The notes under the pieces are model-generated. The model saw nothing but the letters and a program-made list of their open reading frames with translations. It was not told where the DNA came from and searched no databases. Below are positions 1 through 6,950 of a DNA stretch of 13,869 nt, piece after piece; position 1 is the first letter of the stretch; the number at the start of each line of letters is the position of its first letter. The translations under genes and the position numbers were made by a program. Source of the DNA: CBDVBD01 sp965372135 (GTDB lineage Bacteria > Electryoneota > RPQS01 > CBDVBD01); NCBI GenBank assembly GCA_965372135.1, contig CBDVBD010000082.1, positions 1-13,869 on the forward strand, given 5' to 3'.

Positions 1-2
1 CC

Positions 3-3000
3 TGGTTTCCGGCAGAGGTTATTGTCCATGATGATCCCTTCATCATCCGTGATGTCCGGGGAACGGTGGTGCAGGTGAATGCGGTCAGGGTTAACCCGGT
101 TCAGCATATGATTCGGGTAGTAACTCGGGTGGTGTTGGATGTTCGTACCGATGGCGCCGGCGGCGTCAATGCCATTGACCGTACCGAACCATTAACCTAT
201 GTGGATCGGGAATTTCATAACATTTACCAGCGGATGTTCATCAATTATAACGCTTTGGACTATGTGCCGATTTCCGAACCCGGTCGGATGTTCATCATAA
301 CGGACCCGCTGTATGTCACTGCGATCGATGATTTCTACCAGTGGAAGCTGCAGAAAGGTGTCCCGACGGAATTGTACACATTGGATCAAACTGGATACTC
401 TTCTTCCCAAATTTACAGCTTTATCCAAACTGCTTATAATTCCCTCCAGGGCTTGACTTATGTTGTCCTGGTGGGAGATATTGATGATGTGCCTACCTTA
501 TATGGGGTGGTGGAAGGTGCGGATTCGGATCCGTGTTATACCAAGCTGGCAGGGAGTGATAACTATCCCGATGCGTTTATATCACGAATATCGGCATTCA
601 CACCAGCAACTGTGGAGTACCAAGCGTACAAGTTTATCCGCTATGAAAAGTTGCCGGATACTGGAGTGGCTGGTGCTTGGTACCATAAGGGTACCGGTAT
701 CGGCGGCGATGACACCGGCGGTACCGGATTAGCGGATTGGGAACGCTGCGAGTTGCTGCGTACCGTACTCTTGAACTACAACTACACCGAAATCGATCAA
801 ATCTACCACAGCTCCGCTACAGCCGCACAGGTGACCAATGCGTTAAATCAGGGACGCAGCATCATAAATTACGTCGGGCATGGCAGCACAACGTCTTGGG
901 GCACTACCGGATTTAACAATTCCAACGTCCATGCATTAAGTAACGGCTGGATGCAGCCCTATATCATCGATGTGGCGTGTGTCAATGGTGATTTCAGCTA
1001 CGGGGAATGCTTCTCTGAAGCGTGGCTTCGGGCTGGGGATATGAGTAATCCCAAGGGTGCGATTGGCATGTATGCTGCATCAACCAATATGTCCTGGGTA
1101 CCGCCCTGTGATATGCAGACACATTGTGTGGATTTGCTGTGTACCGAGGTAAAGAATTCCTACGGTGGGATTTGTTTCCAGGGTTCTATGTACTGCATGG
1201 ACCTTTGGGGTGCCGGGAATAGTGATGAGGGCACGAAAGTCTTCGAGCAAACCAATATTTTCGGCGACTGTAACATGCAGGTCAGATCCGATACACCGGT
1301 GCCGATGGCTGTAAATCACAGTTCGGTGCTGTTTCTGGGAATGAATACATTTGATGTGCAAGTGCCGGGATTGAGAGGCGCCTTGGCTTGTTTATATGCC
1401 GATGGTGTGCAATACGGTGTAGCTTATACCGATGTGAGTGGCAACGCCCAGATTGTGATGACCAGCCCACCATCGTCTCCCATGACCGTGACGTTAACCG
1501 TGTCTGCCTATAATAAGGATCCGTACATTGTAGATATCCAGGTGGTTCCAATGTCCGGTCCCTACCTGTCCTGTGATTCGCTGGTGGTTATGGACGTCAC
1601 CAATCCTAACGGTATGGTGGAGTACGGTGAGAATGTCCTGCTGTCGGTGTGGCTGCTTAATCAGGGGAATAGTGATGCCCTCAACACCGAAGTCACCCTT
1701 ATCAGTACCGACCAGTATGTGACCATCATCGATGATTTTGAGTCTTACGGGATTATTGCTCAGGGAACCAGTGTCGGCAGGACTAACGCCTTCGAATTCG
1801 ATGTGCACGGTAATGTGCCCGATGGTCATTTTCTTTCGTTAACACTGCTTGTGTCCTGCGACGACATAAGGGAGGAATGGGGAATTCCACTGAGCATTGC
1901 CGCACATTCAGCGGCGTTTACTATCTCCGGTTTCGTGATTGACGACGCCTCCGGAAACGGAAATGGAATGCTGGAAGCCGGGGAAACGGCGGATATTACC
2001 TTGAGCTTGGATAATGACGGCAGCGCTGCCACCTCAAATCTTGTGGCTCAGTTGACCAGCGATTCGCCGTATCTAACCATCAATTCCGGAACCTCGAGTC
2101 ACGGTGGGATCGGACCATCCGGATCCGGGACATTTACTCCCGATTATCAGGTGTCGGTATCACCAAGTTGTCCGAATTTTACACCAGCGGCATTCTATAT
2201 GGAAATCCTGGGATCCCGGGATCTGGAAAGCCATTTGATGAATGCCGTGACATTGTGCGGATTCCAGGAAGTGGTGGAAAACGGACAGGGATCTTGGACT
2301 CATGCGGTACAGACACCAGGATTCTACGATCAGTGGCATATTTCAACTATGCGGTCCAATTCCCCCACCCACAGTTGGAAATGTGGTGCAACCGGAACGG
2401 GAACATACTTGAATCGGCTTGATGCAGTTTTAACAACCCCATCTTTGACTATCCCGGATGGCTGTCAATTGACTTTCTGGCATTGGATGGACGCTGAAGC
2501 ATCGGGTTATTATCCTGATTCCGCTTATGACGGCGGAATTGTGGAAATTTCCACGAGCGGCGGACCCTGGACGCAGATCACTCCCGACGGGGGGTATACT
2601 CACCATATCCGCGCTTCCGCCGGAGGTGGAACTCCGTATTCCGGACCCTTCGATGGCGGTACACCCTGTTATTCCGGAAGCATTAACTGGACACAAGCAA
2701 CCTTTGACCTCACCGGATATTCCGGCAGCGTGCAGATTCGGTTCCGGTTCGGCAGTGATGCCGCAGTAACGCGAGAAGGATGGTATGTGGATGATATCGA
2801 GGTTGATGCCGGTAGTTCCATGGCAGCTCCGGTCAATCTGGCAGCATCTATCAGCGGCAGTGAAGTGACATTGAATTGGAACAGCCCTGGCGTCAATCCC
2901 GCCCTGACCCTGTTGAGCTATAACATCTACCGGAACAGCGTGAAAATCGATTCCATGTTCCAGGGATTGGAATATACCGATAACTTGACGCAACTACCAT

Positions 3001-3320
3001 TCGGCACCTATTTGTACCAGGTGTCAGCAGAATACGAGGCGGGGGAAAGCGCATTGACTCCACCGGAATCGGTGGTGTATTCAGGCGGTCTCCCACAAGT
3101 ACAGAATCTGATGATTCAGGTGGTGGGGAATGATATCCAGTTAAACTGGCCGCCGGTGGCTGCAGCCACTGGGTATCGGGTGTATCGTGGGACTGATCCC
3201 AACGATCCTATGAGTACTGGAACAATGATCGGAACCCCTGTCAACAACAATTACTTAGACAGTAATGTGCTGCTTGGTGGATCCAGAGCTTTCTACGTAG
3301 TAACCGCAATCGATGATTAA
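3..3320 (+). CDS. Secreted C25 family (gingipain-like) cysteine peptidase with C-terminal adhesin and FN3 domains, 5' partial
   Basis: The frame is open to the left edge, so the signal peptide and part of the propeptide are missing. Residues are numbered from the GTG at 66, which is probably not the true start. The visible propeptide end resembles gingipain precursors (PFIIRDVRG just upstream of 66). The peptidase domain spans about residues 71-410. The candidate catalytic dyad is His272 in VGHGS and Cys305 in DVACVNG; their 33-residue spacing equals that of the RgpB pair His211/Cys244. An Ig-like domain follows to about 495. Next come two beta-sandwich repeats with acidic NPNGMVEYGE and GNGNGMLEAGE motifs (499-730), a jelly-roll/MAM-like domain (733-917, GWYVDDIEV) and two FN3-like domains (921-1084). 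The family cleaves proteins outside the cell; substrate and Arg/Lys preference are not readable here. No type IX sorting domain is evident. The last 586 residues are paralogous to the selenoprotein at 6951-9524. Confidence 0.9.
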   Translation, partial: WFPAEVIVHDDPFIIRDVRGTVVQVNAVRVNPVQHMIRVVTRVVLDVRTDGAGGVNAIDRTEPLTYVDREFHNIYQRMFINYNALDYVPISEPGRMFIITDPLYVTAIDDFYQWKLQKGVPTELYTLDQTGYSSSQIYSFIQTAYNSLQGLTYVVLVGDIDDVPTLYGVVEGADSDPCYTKLAGSDNYPDAFISRISAFTPATVEYQAYKFIRYEKLPDTGVAGAWYHKGTGIGGDDTGGTGLADWERCELLRTVLLNYNYTEIDQIYHSSATAAQVTNALNQGRSIINYVGHGSTTSWGTTGFNNSNVHALSNGWMQPYIIDVACVNGDFSYGECFSEAWLRAGDMSNPKGAIGMYAASTNMSWVPPCDMQTHCVDLLCTEVKNSYGGICFQGSMYCMDLWGAGNSDEGTKVFEQTNIFGDCNMQVRSDTPVPMAVNHSSVLFLGMNTFDVQVPGLRGALACLYADGVQYGVAYTDVSGNAQIVMTSPPSSPMTVTLTVSAYNKDPYIVDIQVVPMSGPYLSCDSLVVMDVTNPNGMVEYGENVLLSVWLLNQGNSDALNTEVTLISTDQYVTIIDDFESYGIIAQGTSVGRTNAFEFDVHGNVPDGHFLSLTLLVSCDDIREEWGIPLSIAAHSAAFTISGFVIDDASGNGNGMLEAGETADITLSLDNDGSAATSNLVAQLTSDSPYLTINSGTSSHGGIGPSGSGTFTPDYQVSVSPSCPNFTPAAFYMEILGSRDLESHLMNAVTLCGFQEVVENGQGSWTHAVQTPGFYDQWHISTMRSNSPTHSWKCGATGTGTYLNRLDAVLTTPSLTIPDGCQLTFWHWMDAEASGYYPDSAYDGGIVEISTSGGPWTQITPDGGYTHHIRASAGGGTPYSGPFDGGTPCYSGSINWTQATFDLTGYSGSVQIRFRFGSDAAVTREGWYVDDIEVDAGSSMAAPVNLAASISGSEVTLNWNSPGVNPALTLLSYNIYRNSVKIDSMFQGLEYTDNLTQLPFGTYLYQVSAEYEAGESALTPPESVVYSGGLPQVQNLMIQVVGNDIQLNWPPVAAATGYRVYRGTDPNDPMSTGTMIGTPVNNNYLDSNVLLGGSRAFYVVTAIDD
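1564..3320 (+). repeat. Long diverged repeat, copy 1 (C-terminal module of the C25 peptidase)
   Basis: This encodes about 586 residues colinear with 7768-9524. Shared landmarks include NPNGM-EYGE, FEFDVHG, GNGNG-L--GETADI, FAPDYQVSVS-type strands, ENGQG-WTH, DQWHIST, GWYVDDI, NSPGVNP, SYNIYRNSVKIDS, NNYLDSNVLLG and FYVVTA. Some DNA stretches are also similar, for example around ACATCTACCGGAA. The two copies have nearly the same length. Confidence 0.88.
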
Positions 3321-3341
3321 GACCGGTTTATAAACCCATTT

Positions 3342-3378
3342 AAGACCTCCAATTTCGGAAGATTGGAGGTCTTTTTTA
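3342..3378 (+). terminator. Rho-independent terminator after the C25 peptidase
   Basis: A perfect 12-bp stem (AAGACCTCCAAT at 3342-3353 with its complement at 3362-3373) encloses an 8-nt loop and runs into a T tract at 3372-3377. It lies 22 bp after the peptidase stop codon and separates that gene from the ArsR operon. Confidence 0.92.
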
Positions 3379-3454
3379 TATCCAGTTACTTCAGTGACGT
3401 ATTTATTTACCTTATGCGGTAGTGATTCCTACAGAAAGGAAATTTGGAAAATAC

Positions 3455-3483
3455 TTGATATTTGTTGTTTATTTGGCTATATT
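3455..3483 (+). promoter_or_regulatory. Sigma-70-type promoter of the arsR-permease-arsEFG operon
   Basis: TTGATA at 3455-3460 and TATATT at 3478-3483 are separated by exactly 17 nt. The start codon of the ArsR-family gene lies 24 nt after the -10 box, so the leader is short. The -10 box coincides exactly with the 6-nt centre of the palindrome at 3469-3492. The same TTGA-N17-TATATT form precedes the selenoprotein and the M1 peptidase. No transcription start has been measured. Confidence 0.75.
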
Positions 3484-3492
3484 GCCAAATAA
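3469..3492. promoter_or_regulatory. Palindromic operator, probable ArsR-family binding site
   Basis: The half-sites TTATTTGGC (3469-3477) and GCCAAATAA (3484-3492) are perfect 9-bp inverted repeats around TATATT, the probable -10 box. ArsR/SmtB repressors bind imperfect palindromes of this kind over promoters and are released by metal(loid)s. It lies 15 bp upstream of the regulator gene, which suggests autorepression in which a bound dimer blocks RNA polymerase. I saw no second copy in the window. Confidence 0.8.
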
Positions 3493-3507
3493 CAAAATGA
3501 GGTCTAT

Positions 3508-3828
3508 ATGGATCCCACAACGAAAATCAGATTTGAAGCCCGCGCAAAAGTCATCAAAGCGTTAGCCCATCCCACCCGACTTTTCATGGTGGATGAATTG
3601 TCGCGGCAGGAACATTGCGTCTATGAATTGACCGAAAAAGTGGGTGCTGATGTCTCTACCGTGTCCCGGCATCTTGCAATTCTTAAAGATGTGGGGATAG
3701 TGAAGGATGAAAAGCGCGGCTCCCAGGTGTTCTATTCGCTGAGAATGCCTTGCGTGTTGAATTTCTTCACCTGCGTGGAAACAGTAATGAAGACGGTGGC
3801 GGAAGAAAACCTCCAGCTACTCCATTAG
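3508..3828 (+). CDS. ArsR/SmtB family winged-helix repressor
   Basis: A 106-residue protein, the usual size for the family. The winged helix runs from about residue 12 to 80: KALAHPTRLFMVDEL opens it, the recognition helix is around DVSTVSRHLAILKDVG (48-63), and the beta-wing is KRGSQVFYSL (69-78). In classical ArsR the sensor is ELCVCDL; here the equivalent segment is EHCVYEL with only one cysteine (Cys37). Further cysteines sit at Cys82 and Cys89 near the C-terminus, so metal(loid) coordination might use Cys37 with these two; that is inference. A GAGGT ribosome site lies 4-9 nt before the ATG. It is the first gene of the operon, 34 bp ahead of the permease, and probably represses the operon through the palindrome at 3469-3492. 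The inducer is unknown, with arsenical or another soft metal most likely given the downstream genes. Confidence 0.93.
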   Translation: MDPTTKIRFEARAKVIKALAHPTRLFMVDELSRQEHCVYELTEKVGADVSTVSRHLAILKDVGIVKDEKRGSQVFYSLRMPCVLNFFTCVETVMKTVAEENLQLLH

Positions 3829-3862
3829 AATAAAACTACAGAAAACCTTAGGAGATTGATGG

Positions 3863-5164
3863 ATGAGTTGGCGTGATGAGTGGAAACCATTGACGATAAT
3901 TGTTGTGGTGTTTCTGGTTTTTTTCTTCTTGCCGGTGGGGTTTGCAAGATTTGATAATGCAGTACTGGAAGCGATTTATCTGGTCAAGTGGTATGCCCGG
4001 GAACATGTGTTATTGTGTTTAGTTCCGGCTTTTTTCATTGCCGGCGCCATCGCGGTATTTATCAGCCAAGCATCGGTGATGAAGTATTTGGGGGCGAGGG
4101 CGAAGAAGGTGTTGGCATACGGGGTGGCGTCGGTATCGGGGAGTGTGCTGGCGGTGTGTTCTTGTACGGTGCTGCCGTTGTTTGCGGGGATCTATAAAAT
4201 GGGGGCGGGATTGGGACCTGCGACGACATTTTTATACGCCGGTCCGGCCATCAATGTGCTGGCGATTATTCTAACCGCGCGTGTTTTAGGAATCGAACTG
4301 GGAATTGCACGTGCGATCGGTGCCGTACTTTTCAGTGTGGTGATCGGTCTGGCGATGCATGCTATTTTTCGGAGGGAAGAAGCTGCCAAGGCGAATGTCC
4401 AGGCGGTGTTACCGGAACCGGAATTTTCCCGACCGTTAAGTCAAAACGTCGTATATTTTGCACTGATGGTGGGGATACTGGTCTTTGCCAACTGGGGGCA
4501 GCCAAGAGAAACCTCGGGGCTGTGGCATGCAGTATTTTCCATCAAATGGGCGATTACAGCGGTATTGGGGGCTGTTTTTGGGGTGGTTCTTATCAGATGG
4601 TTTTCGGTGTCGTTTTGGAAGATAGTGTTGACAGCGGTGCCGATGGTGGTTTTGGGGTTTGTATTTCCCGGAATTCCGGAGATTCCTTTTACGGCAACGG
4701 TTATCGGTTTATCTATCATAATCGGGACTCAGGAAGGGGAAATGCAGGAGTGGCTCAGTTCCACTTGGGGATTTACCAAGCAGATTCTTCCGCTGCTGTT
4801 CTTCGGCGTGATAGCGGCGGGAGCGCTGTTAGGACGTCCGGGACAGGAAGGATTGATTCCTTCCGAATGGATTAGTGGTTCCGTTGGGGGAAATTCGCTT
4901 ATGGCAAACTTGTTTGCGTCAGTGGTTGGTGCGTTCATGTATTTCGCTACATTGACGGAAGTGCCGATCCTGGAAGGGTTAATTGATAGCGGTATGGGGA
5001 AGGGACCAGCGCTGGCGTTATTGTTGGCGGGACCGGCGTTGTCTCTTCCCAATATGTTGGTGATTCGTTCGGTGATGGGAACCAAGAAGACCGTGGTTTT
5101 TGTGCTGTTAGTGGTCATAATGAGTACAGCGAGTGGGCTGGTTTACGGGAACTTTTTTGTGTAG
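3863..5164 (+). CDS. ArsP-like permease (DUF318/PF03773, SO_0444-type)
   Basis: A 433-residue, very hydrophobic protein with about ten membrane segments. It has the two-fold repeated permease pattern of the ArsP/DUF318 group. The first half carries a Cys99-Ser100-Cys101 motif (AVCSCTVLPLFAGIYKMGAG) followed by GPATTFLYAGPAINVLA. The second half has the matching FATLTEVPILEGLIDSGMG and LLLAGPALSLPNM. Members are linked to efflux of trivalent organoarsenicals or of Cu/Zn; the substrate here cannot be told from sequence. The CSC pair is a plausible thiolate metal(loid) site. AGGAG at 3850-3854 fixes the ATG at 3863; an ATG at 3859 is out of frame. The stop codon overlaps the ribosome site of the next gene, pointing to coupled translation in one operon under the ArsR regulator. 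Confidence 0.9.
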   Translation: MSWRDEWKPLTIIVVVFLVFFFLPVGFARFDNAVLEAIYLVKWYAREHVLLCLVPAFFIAGAIAVFISQASVMKYLGARAKKVLAYGVASVSGSVLAVCSCTVLPLFAGIYKMGAGLGPATTFLYAGPAINVLAIILTARVLGIELGIARAIGAVLFSVVIGLAMHAIFRREEAAKANVQAVLPEPEFSRPLSQNVVYFALMVGILVFANWGQPRETSGLWHAVFSIKWAITAVLGAVFGVVLIRWFSVSFWKIVLTAVPMVVLGFVFPGIPEIPFTATVIGLSIIIGTQEGEMQEWLSSTWGFTKQILPLLFFGVIAAGALLGRPGQEGLIPSEWISGSVGGNSLMANLFASVVGAFMYFATLTEVPILEGLIDSGMGKGPALALLLAGPALSLPNMLVIRSVMGTKKTVVFVLLVVIMSTASGLVYGNFFV

Positions 5165-5174
5165 GAGTGACGCC

Positions 5175-5408
5175 ATGAAGAAAATTCAAATTTTAGGAGC
5201 TGGTTGTCCCAAGTGTCAGAAATTGGCGGAAAATGCCGAGGAAGCCGCTAAGAATCTTGGGATCGAATATGAAATTGAGAAAGTGACGGACATTAATCAA
5301 ATCACCAGTTTCGGTGTGATGATGACACCGGGATTAGTGGTGGATGGAGAAGTGAAGTCTTCCGGGAAGTTGTTGTCAGCAAGCGAGATCAGGGAATTCC
5401 TGTTTTAG
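5175..5408 (+). CDS. arsE: Small thioredoxin/glutaredoxin-like protein, ArsE-like (MTH895 type)
   Basis: A 77-residue redoxin that starts at the ATG at 5175, with AGGAG at 5163-5167. An in-frame start at 5133 would add 14 residues and lies inside the permease gene, so I reject it. The redox site is CPKC at residues 11-14, right after the first strand (KKIQILGAGC). TPGLVVDG supplies the cis-proline region and SGKLLSASEIREFL the last helix, as in MTH895-type minimal thioredoxins. There is no signal peptide, so it is cytoplasmic. In Shewanella arsEFG the homologous protein is described as working with ArsF in reducing nitroaromatic arsenicals. Here it could equally be the cytosolic thiol donor for the membrane protein ArsG. 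The family and the operon position are clear; the exact reaction is inferred. Confidence 0.85.
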   Translation: MKKIQILGAGCPKCQKLAENAEEAAKNLGIEYEIEKVTDINQITSFGVMMTPGLVVDGEVKSSGKLLSASEIREFLF

Positions 5409-5452
5409 GGGTCGCGGCGCTAATCATATGATATTAAGGAAATTCAGCAACC

Positions 5453-5980
5453 ATGAATCGAAAAACCGTTATTACTTTAGTTTTGGTGCTGTTTGTTGTT
5501 GTCAGCCTGGCTTACTTAGTGATCGAAGAAATAGGTTCACGATCCGAGGTGGTGTCGGCTGATGTAGAATCACAGAGCCAGGCAGGGTCAGAGGAATCAG
5601 CGTCAGATCCAGCTTTGAAAAGTGCCTCATCCGACACTGAAGGCAAGATCGTGCTATACTATTTTCATGCCACCGCACGCTGCTCAAACTGCAGGAAATT
5701 TGAAGCCTATTCGCTGGAGGCTATCCAGCAAAGATTTGTAGACGCATTAGGTGATGGTCGTTTGGAATGGCGGGCGATCAATGTGGACGAACCTGCCAAC
5801 AAACATTATATTGAGGACTATCAACTGATTACCAGGTCATTGATTTTGGTGAAGATGCAGGATGGGGAGCAAATCGGATGGAAAAATCTTCAGAAAATAT
5901 GGGAACTGGTGGGGGATGAGGATGATTTTGTGAAATATGTACAGTCTGAAGTGGCGGGGTATCTGGGAGAAGGGGCATGA
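5453..5980 (+). CDS. arsF: Membrane-anchored thioredoxin-fold protein, ArsF family
   Basis: A 175-residue protein with an uncleaved-looking N-terminal membrane anchor (about residues 5-25), then a Ser/Glu-rich linker (30-64) and a thioredoxin-fold domain. That domain starts at KIVLYYFHATARC and has the redox pair Cys77/Cys80 (CSNC). The topology places it on the outer face of the cytoplasmic membrane. It resembles the family annotated as nitrophenyl compound nitroreductase subunit ArsF, named from Shewanella arsEFG. No flavin-binding motif is visible, so the sequence itself argues for thiol redox chemistry rather than a self-sufficient nitroreductase. A weak AAGGA lies 12 nt before the ATG. 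The 44-bp gap from arsE holds a short palindrome (ATCATATGAT, 5423-5432) of unknown meaning. Its stop overlaps the arsG start as ATGA. Confidence 0.82.
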   Translation: MNRKTVITLVLVLFVVVSLAYLVIEEIGSRSEVVSADVESQSQAGSEESASDPALKSASSDTEGKIVLYYFHATARCSNCRKFEAYSLEAIQQRFVDALGDGRLEWRAINVDEPANKHYIEDYQLITRSLILVKMQDGEQIGWKNLQKIWELVGDEDDFVKYVQSEVAGYLGEGA

Positions 5981-6666
5981 GCGGTCTGATTGTAGCTGCG
6001 ATGTCGGCGCTGTGGTTGGGGATTTTAACTTCCATCAGCCCCTGTCCGTTAGCGACAAACATTGCGGCGATTTCTTTCATCGGCAGGCGAGTCGATAAAG
6101 CAAAGTTGGTTTTGCTTGCCGGTGTGTTTTACACACTGGGACGGATGTTGACTTACTTGGTGCTGGGAGTGCTGATTGTGACCAGTATTTTGTCTATACC
6201 GCACCTGTCGCATTTCCTTGAAAAGTACATGAATAAGCTATTGGGTCCATTTCTGATTCTGGTGGGGATGGTGTTGTTAGAGCTGATACAGTTAAATATA
6301 TTTGGCTCAAGTGTTAGCGAAAGAGTGCAGAAGAAAGCGGAATCATGGGGGATATGGGGTGCTGGATTGTTGGGAATTCTGTTTGCGCTGACCTTTTGTC
6401 CGGTGTCGGCGGCTCTCTTCTTTGGGAGTCTGATCCCACTTTCGGTAAAAACCAATTCCAGCATAGCACTGCCGGCAATATATGGGATAGGGACAGGGTT
6501 GCCGGTGTTTGTATTTGCCATGTTTATTGCGTTAGGTGCTCAATGGGTGGGGAAGGCATTTGATAAGGTCACGCTGATAGAGAAATGGGGTCGCAGTATT
6601 ACTGGCGGGATCTTCATTTTGATTGGAATCTATTTCTGTCTCACTTATATTTTCCGAGTATTCTAA
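5977..6666 (+). CDS. arsG: CcdA/DsbD-like membrane protein, ArsG family
   Basis: A 229-residue protein with about six membrane helices. It carries the hallmark of the CcdA/DsbD-beta fold: one cysteine next to proline in each half, Cys23 in SISPCPLATN (helix 1) and Cys141 in ALTFCPVSAA (helix 4). In CcdA and DsbD this pair moves reducing equivalents across the membrane from cytoplasmic thioredoxin to outer-face thiol proteins. The same family is annotated as the aromatic aminobenzylarsenical efflux permease ArsG after work in Shewanella. Both readings are possible; the conserved cysteine pair and the two thioredoxin-fold neighbours favour electron transfer here. It overlaps arsF by 4 bp (ATGA), so the two are translationally coupled, and it is the last gene before the terminator at 6707. 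Confidence 0.85.
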   Translation: MSGLIVAAMSALWLGILTSISPCPLATNIAAISFIGRRVDKAKLVLLAGVFYTLGRMLTYLVLGVLIVTSILSIPHLSHFLEKYMNKLLGPFLILVGMVLLELIQLNIFGSSVSERVQKKAESWGIWGAGLLGILFALTFCPVSAALFFGSLIPLSVKTNSSIALPAIYGIGTGLPVFVFAMFIALGAQWVGKAFDKVTLIEKWGRSITGGIFILIGIYFCLTYIFRVF

Positions 6667-6706
6667 AGAATTGACAATCGGTACATATTAAAAAGGAAAA
6701 CTATTC

Positions 6707-6734
6707 TGTCAGGATTTTATCCTGACATTTTTTT
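6707..6734 (+). terminator. Rho-independent terminator of the ars operon
   Basis: TGTCAGGAT (6707-6715) and its exact complement (6719-6727) form a 9-bp stem with a 3-nt loop, followed by seven T residues (6728-6734). It lies 40 bp after the arsG stop and separates that operon from the selenoprotein promoter. Confidence 0.92.
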
Positions 6735-6802
6735 ACCGCTACGCCAGTAGATTATTCTATATCTAAACAAATTCATATTTTTTGAAATTTATCGAAAGGC
6801 TA

Positions 6803-6831
6803 TTGAAAAAGTTGACAATTTTTCGTATATT
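6803..6831 (+). promoter_or_regulatory. Sigma-70-type promoter of the selenoprotein gene
   Basis: TTGAAA at 6803-6808 and TATATT at 6826-6831 have a 17-nt spacer. A nearby TTGACA (6813-6818) is only 7 nt from the -10 box and does not fit. The predicted start near 6838 gives a leader of about 110 nt. The gap 6667-6950 otherwise holds the upstream terminator and a leader hairpin, with no convincing gene. Confidence 0.7.
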
Positions 6832-6873
6832 GATGGGTAAGGTAAATATATTCGAAAGGTGTGCATTGTAGGG

Positions 6874-6908
6874 GTCCCATCTCTGAATCATCGTATGAGA
6901 GGTGGGAT
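6874..6908 (+). promoter_or_regulatory. Leader hairpin in the 5' UTR of the selenoprotein mRNA
   Basis: TCCCATCTCT (6875-6884) pairs with AGAGGTGGGA (6898-6907), extended by one G-U pair, giving an 11-bp stem with two G-U pairs and a 13-nt loop. It ends 32 nt before the ribosome site. No T tract follows, so it is not a simple terminator. I do not recognise it as a known riboswitch. It may be regulatory, an mRNA stabiliser or chance. Confidence 0.5.
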
Positions 6909-6950
6909 ACTTGTATTTCTGTGCCAAGATTTGGGAGAAAGAGGATTCAA

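Noticed and set aside
2430..2993. 187-residue minus-strand ORF
   Set aside because: It is antisense to the C25 peptidase, has no recognisable domain, and the opposite strand shows strong protein homology.
5423..5432. ATCATATGAT palindrome between arsE and arsF as an operator
   Set aside because: It is a short AT-rich palindrome with no promoter and no similarity to the operator at 3469-3492; chance is likely.
6671..6690. TTGACA near 6671 as a promoter after arsG
   Set aside because: No -10-like hexamer lies at 16-18 nt spacing, and a terminator follows at once.
6861..6950. GTG start at 6861 for the selenoprotein
   Set aside because: It would add a charged 30-residue segment in front of a clean signal peptide. 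The ATG at 6951 has a proper ribosome site.
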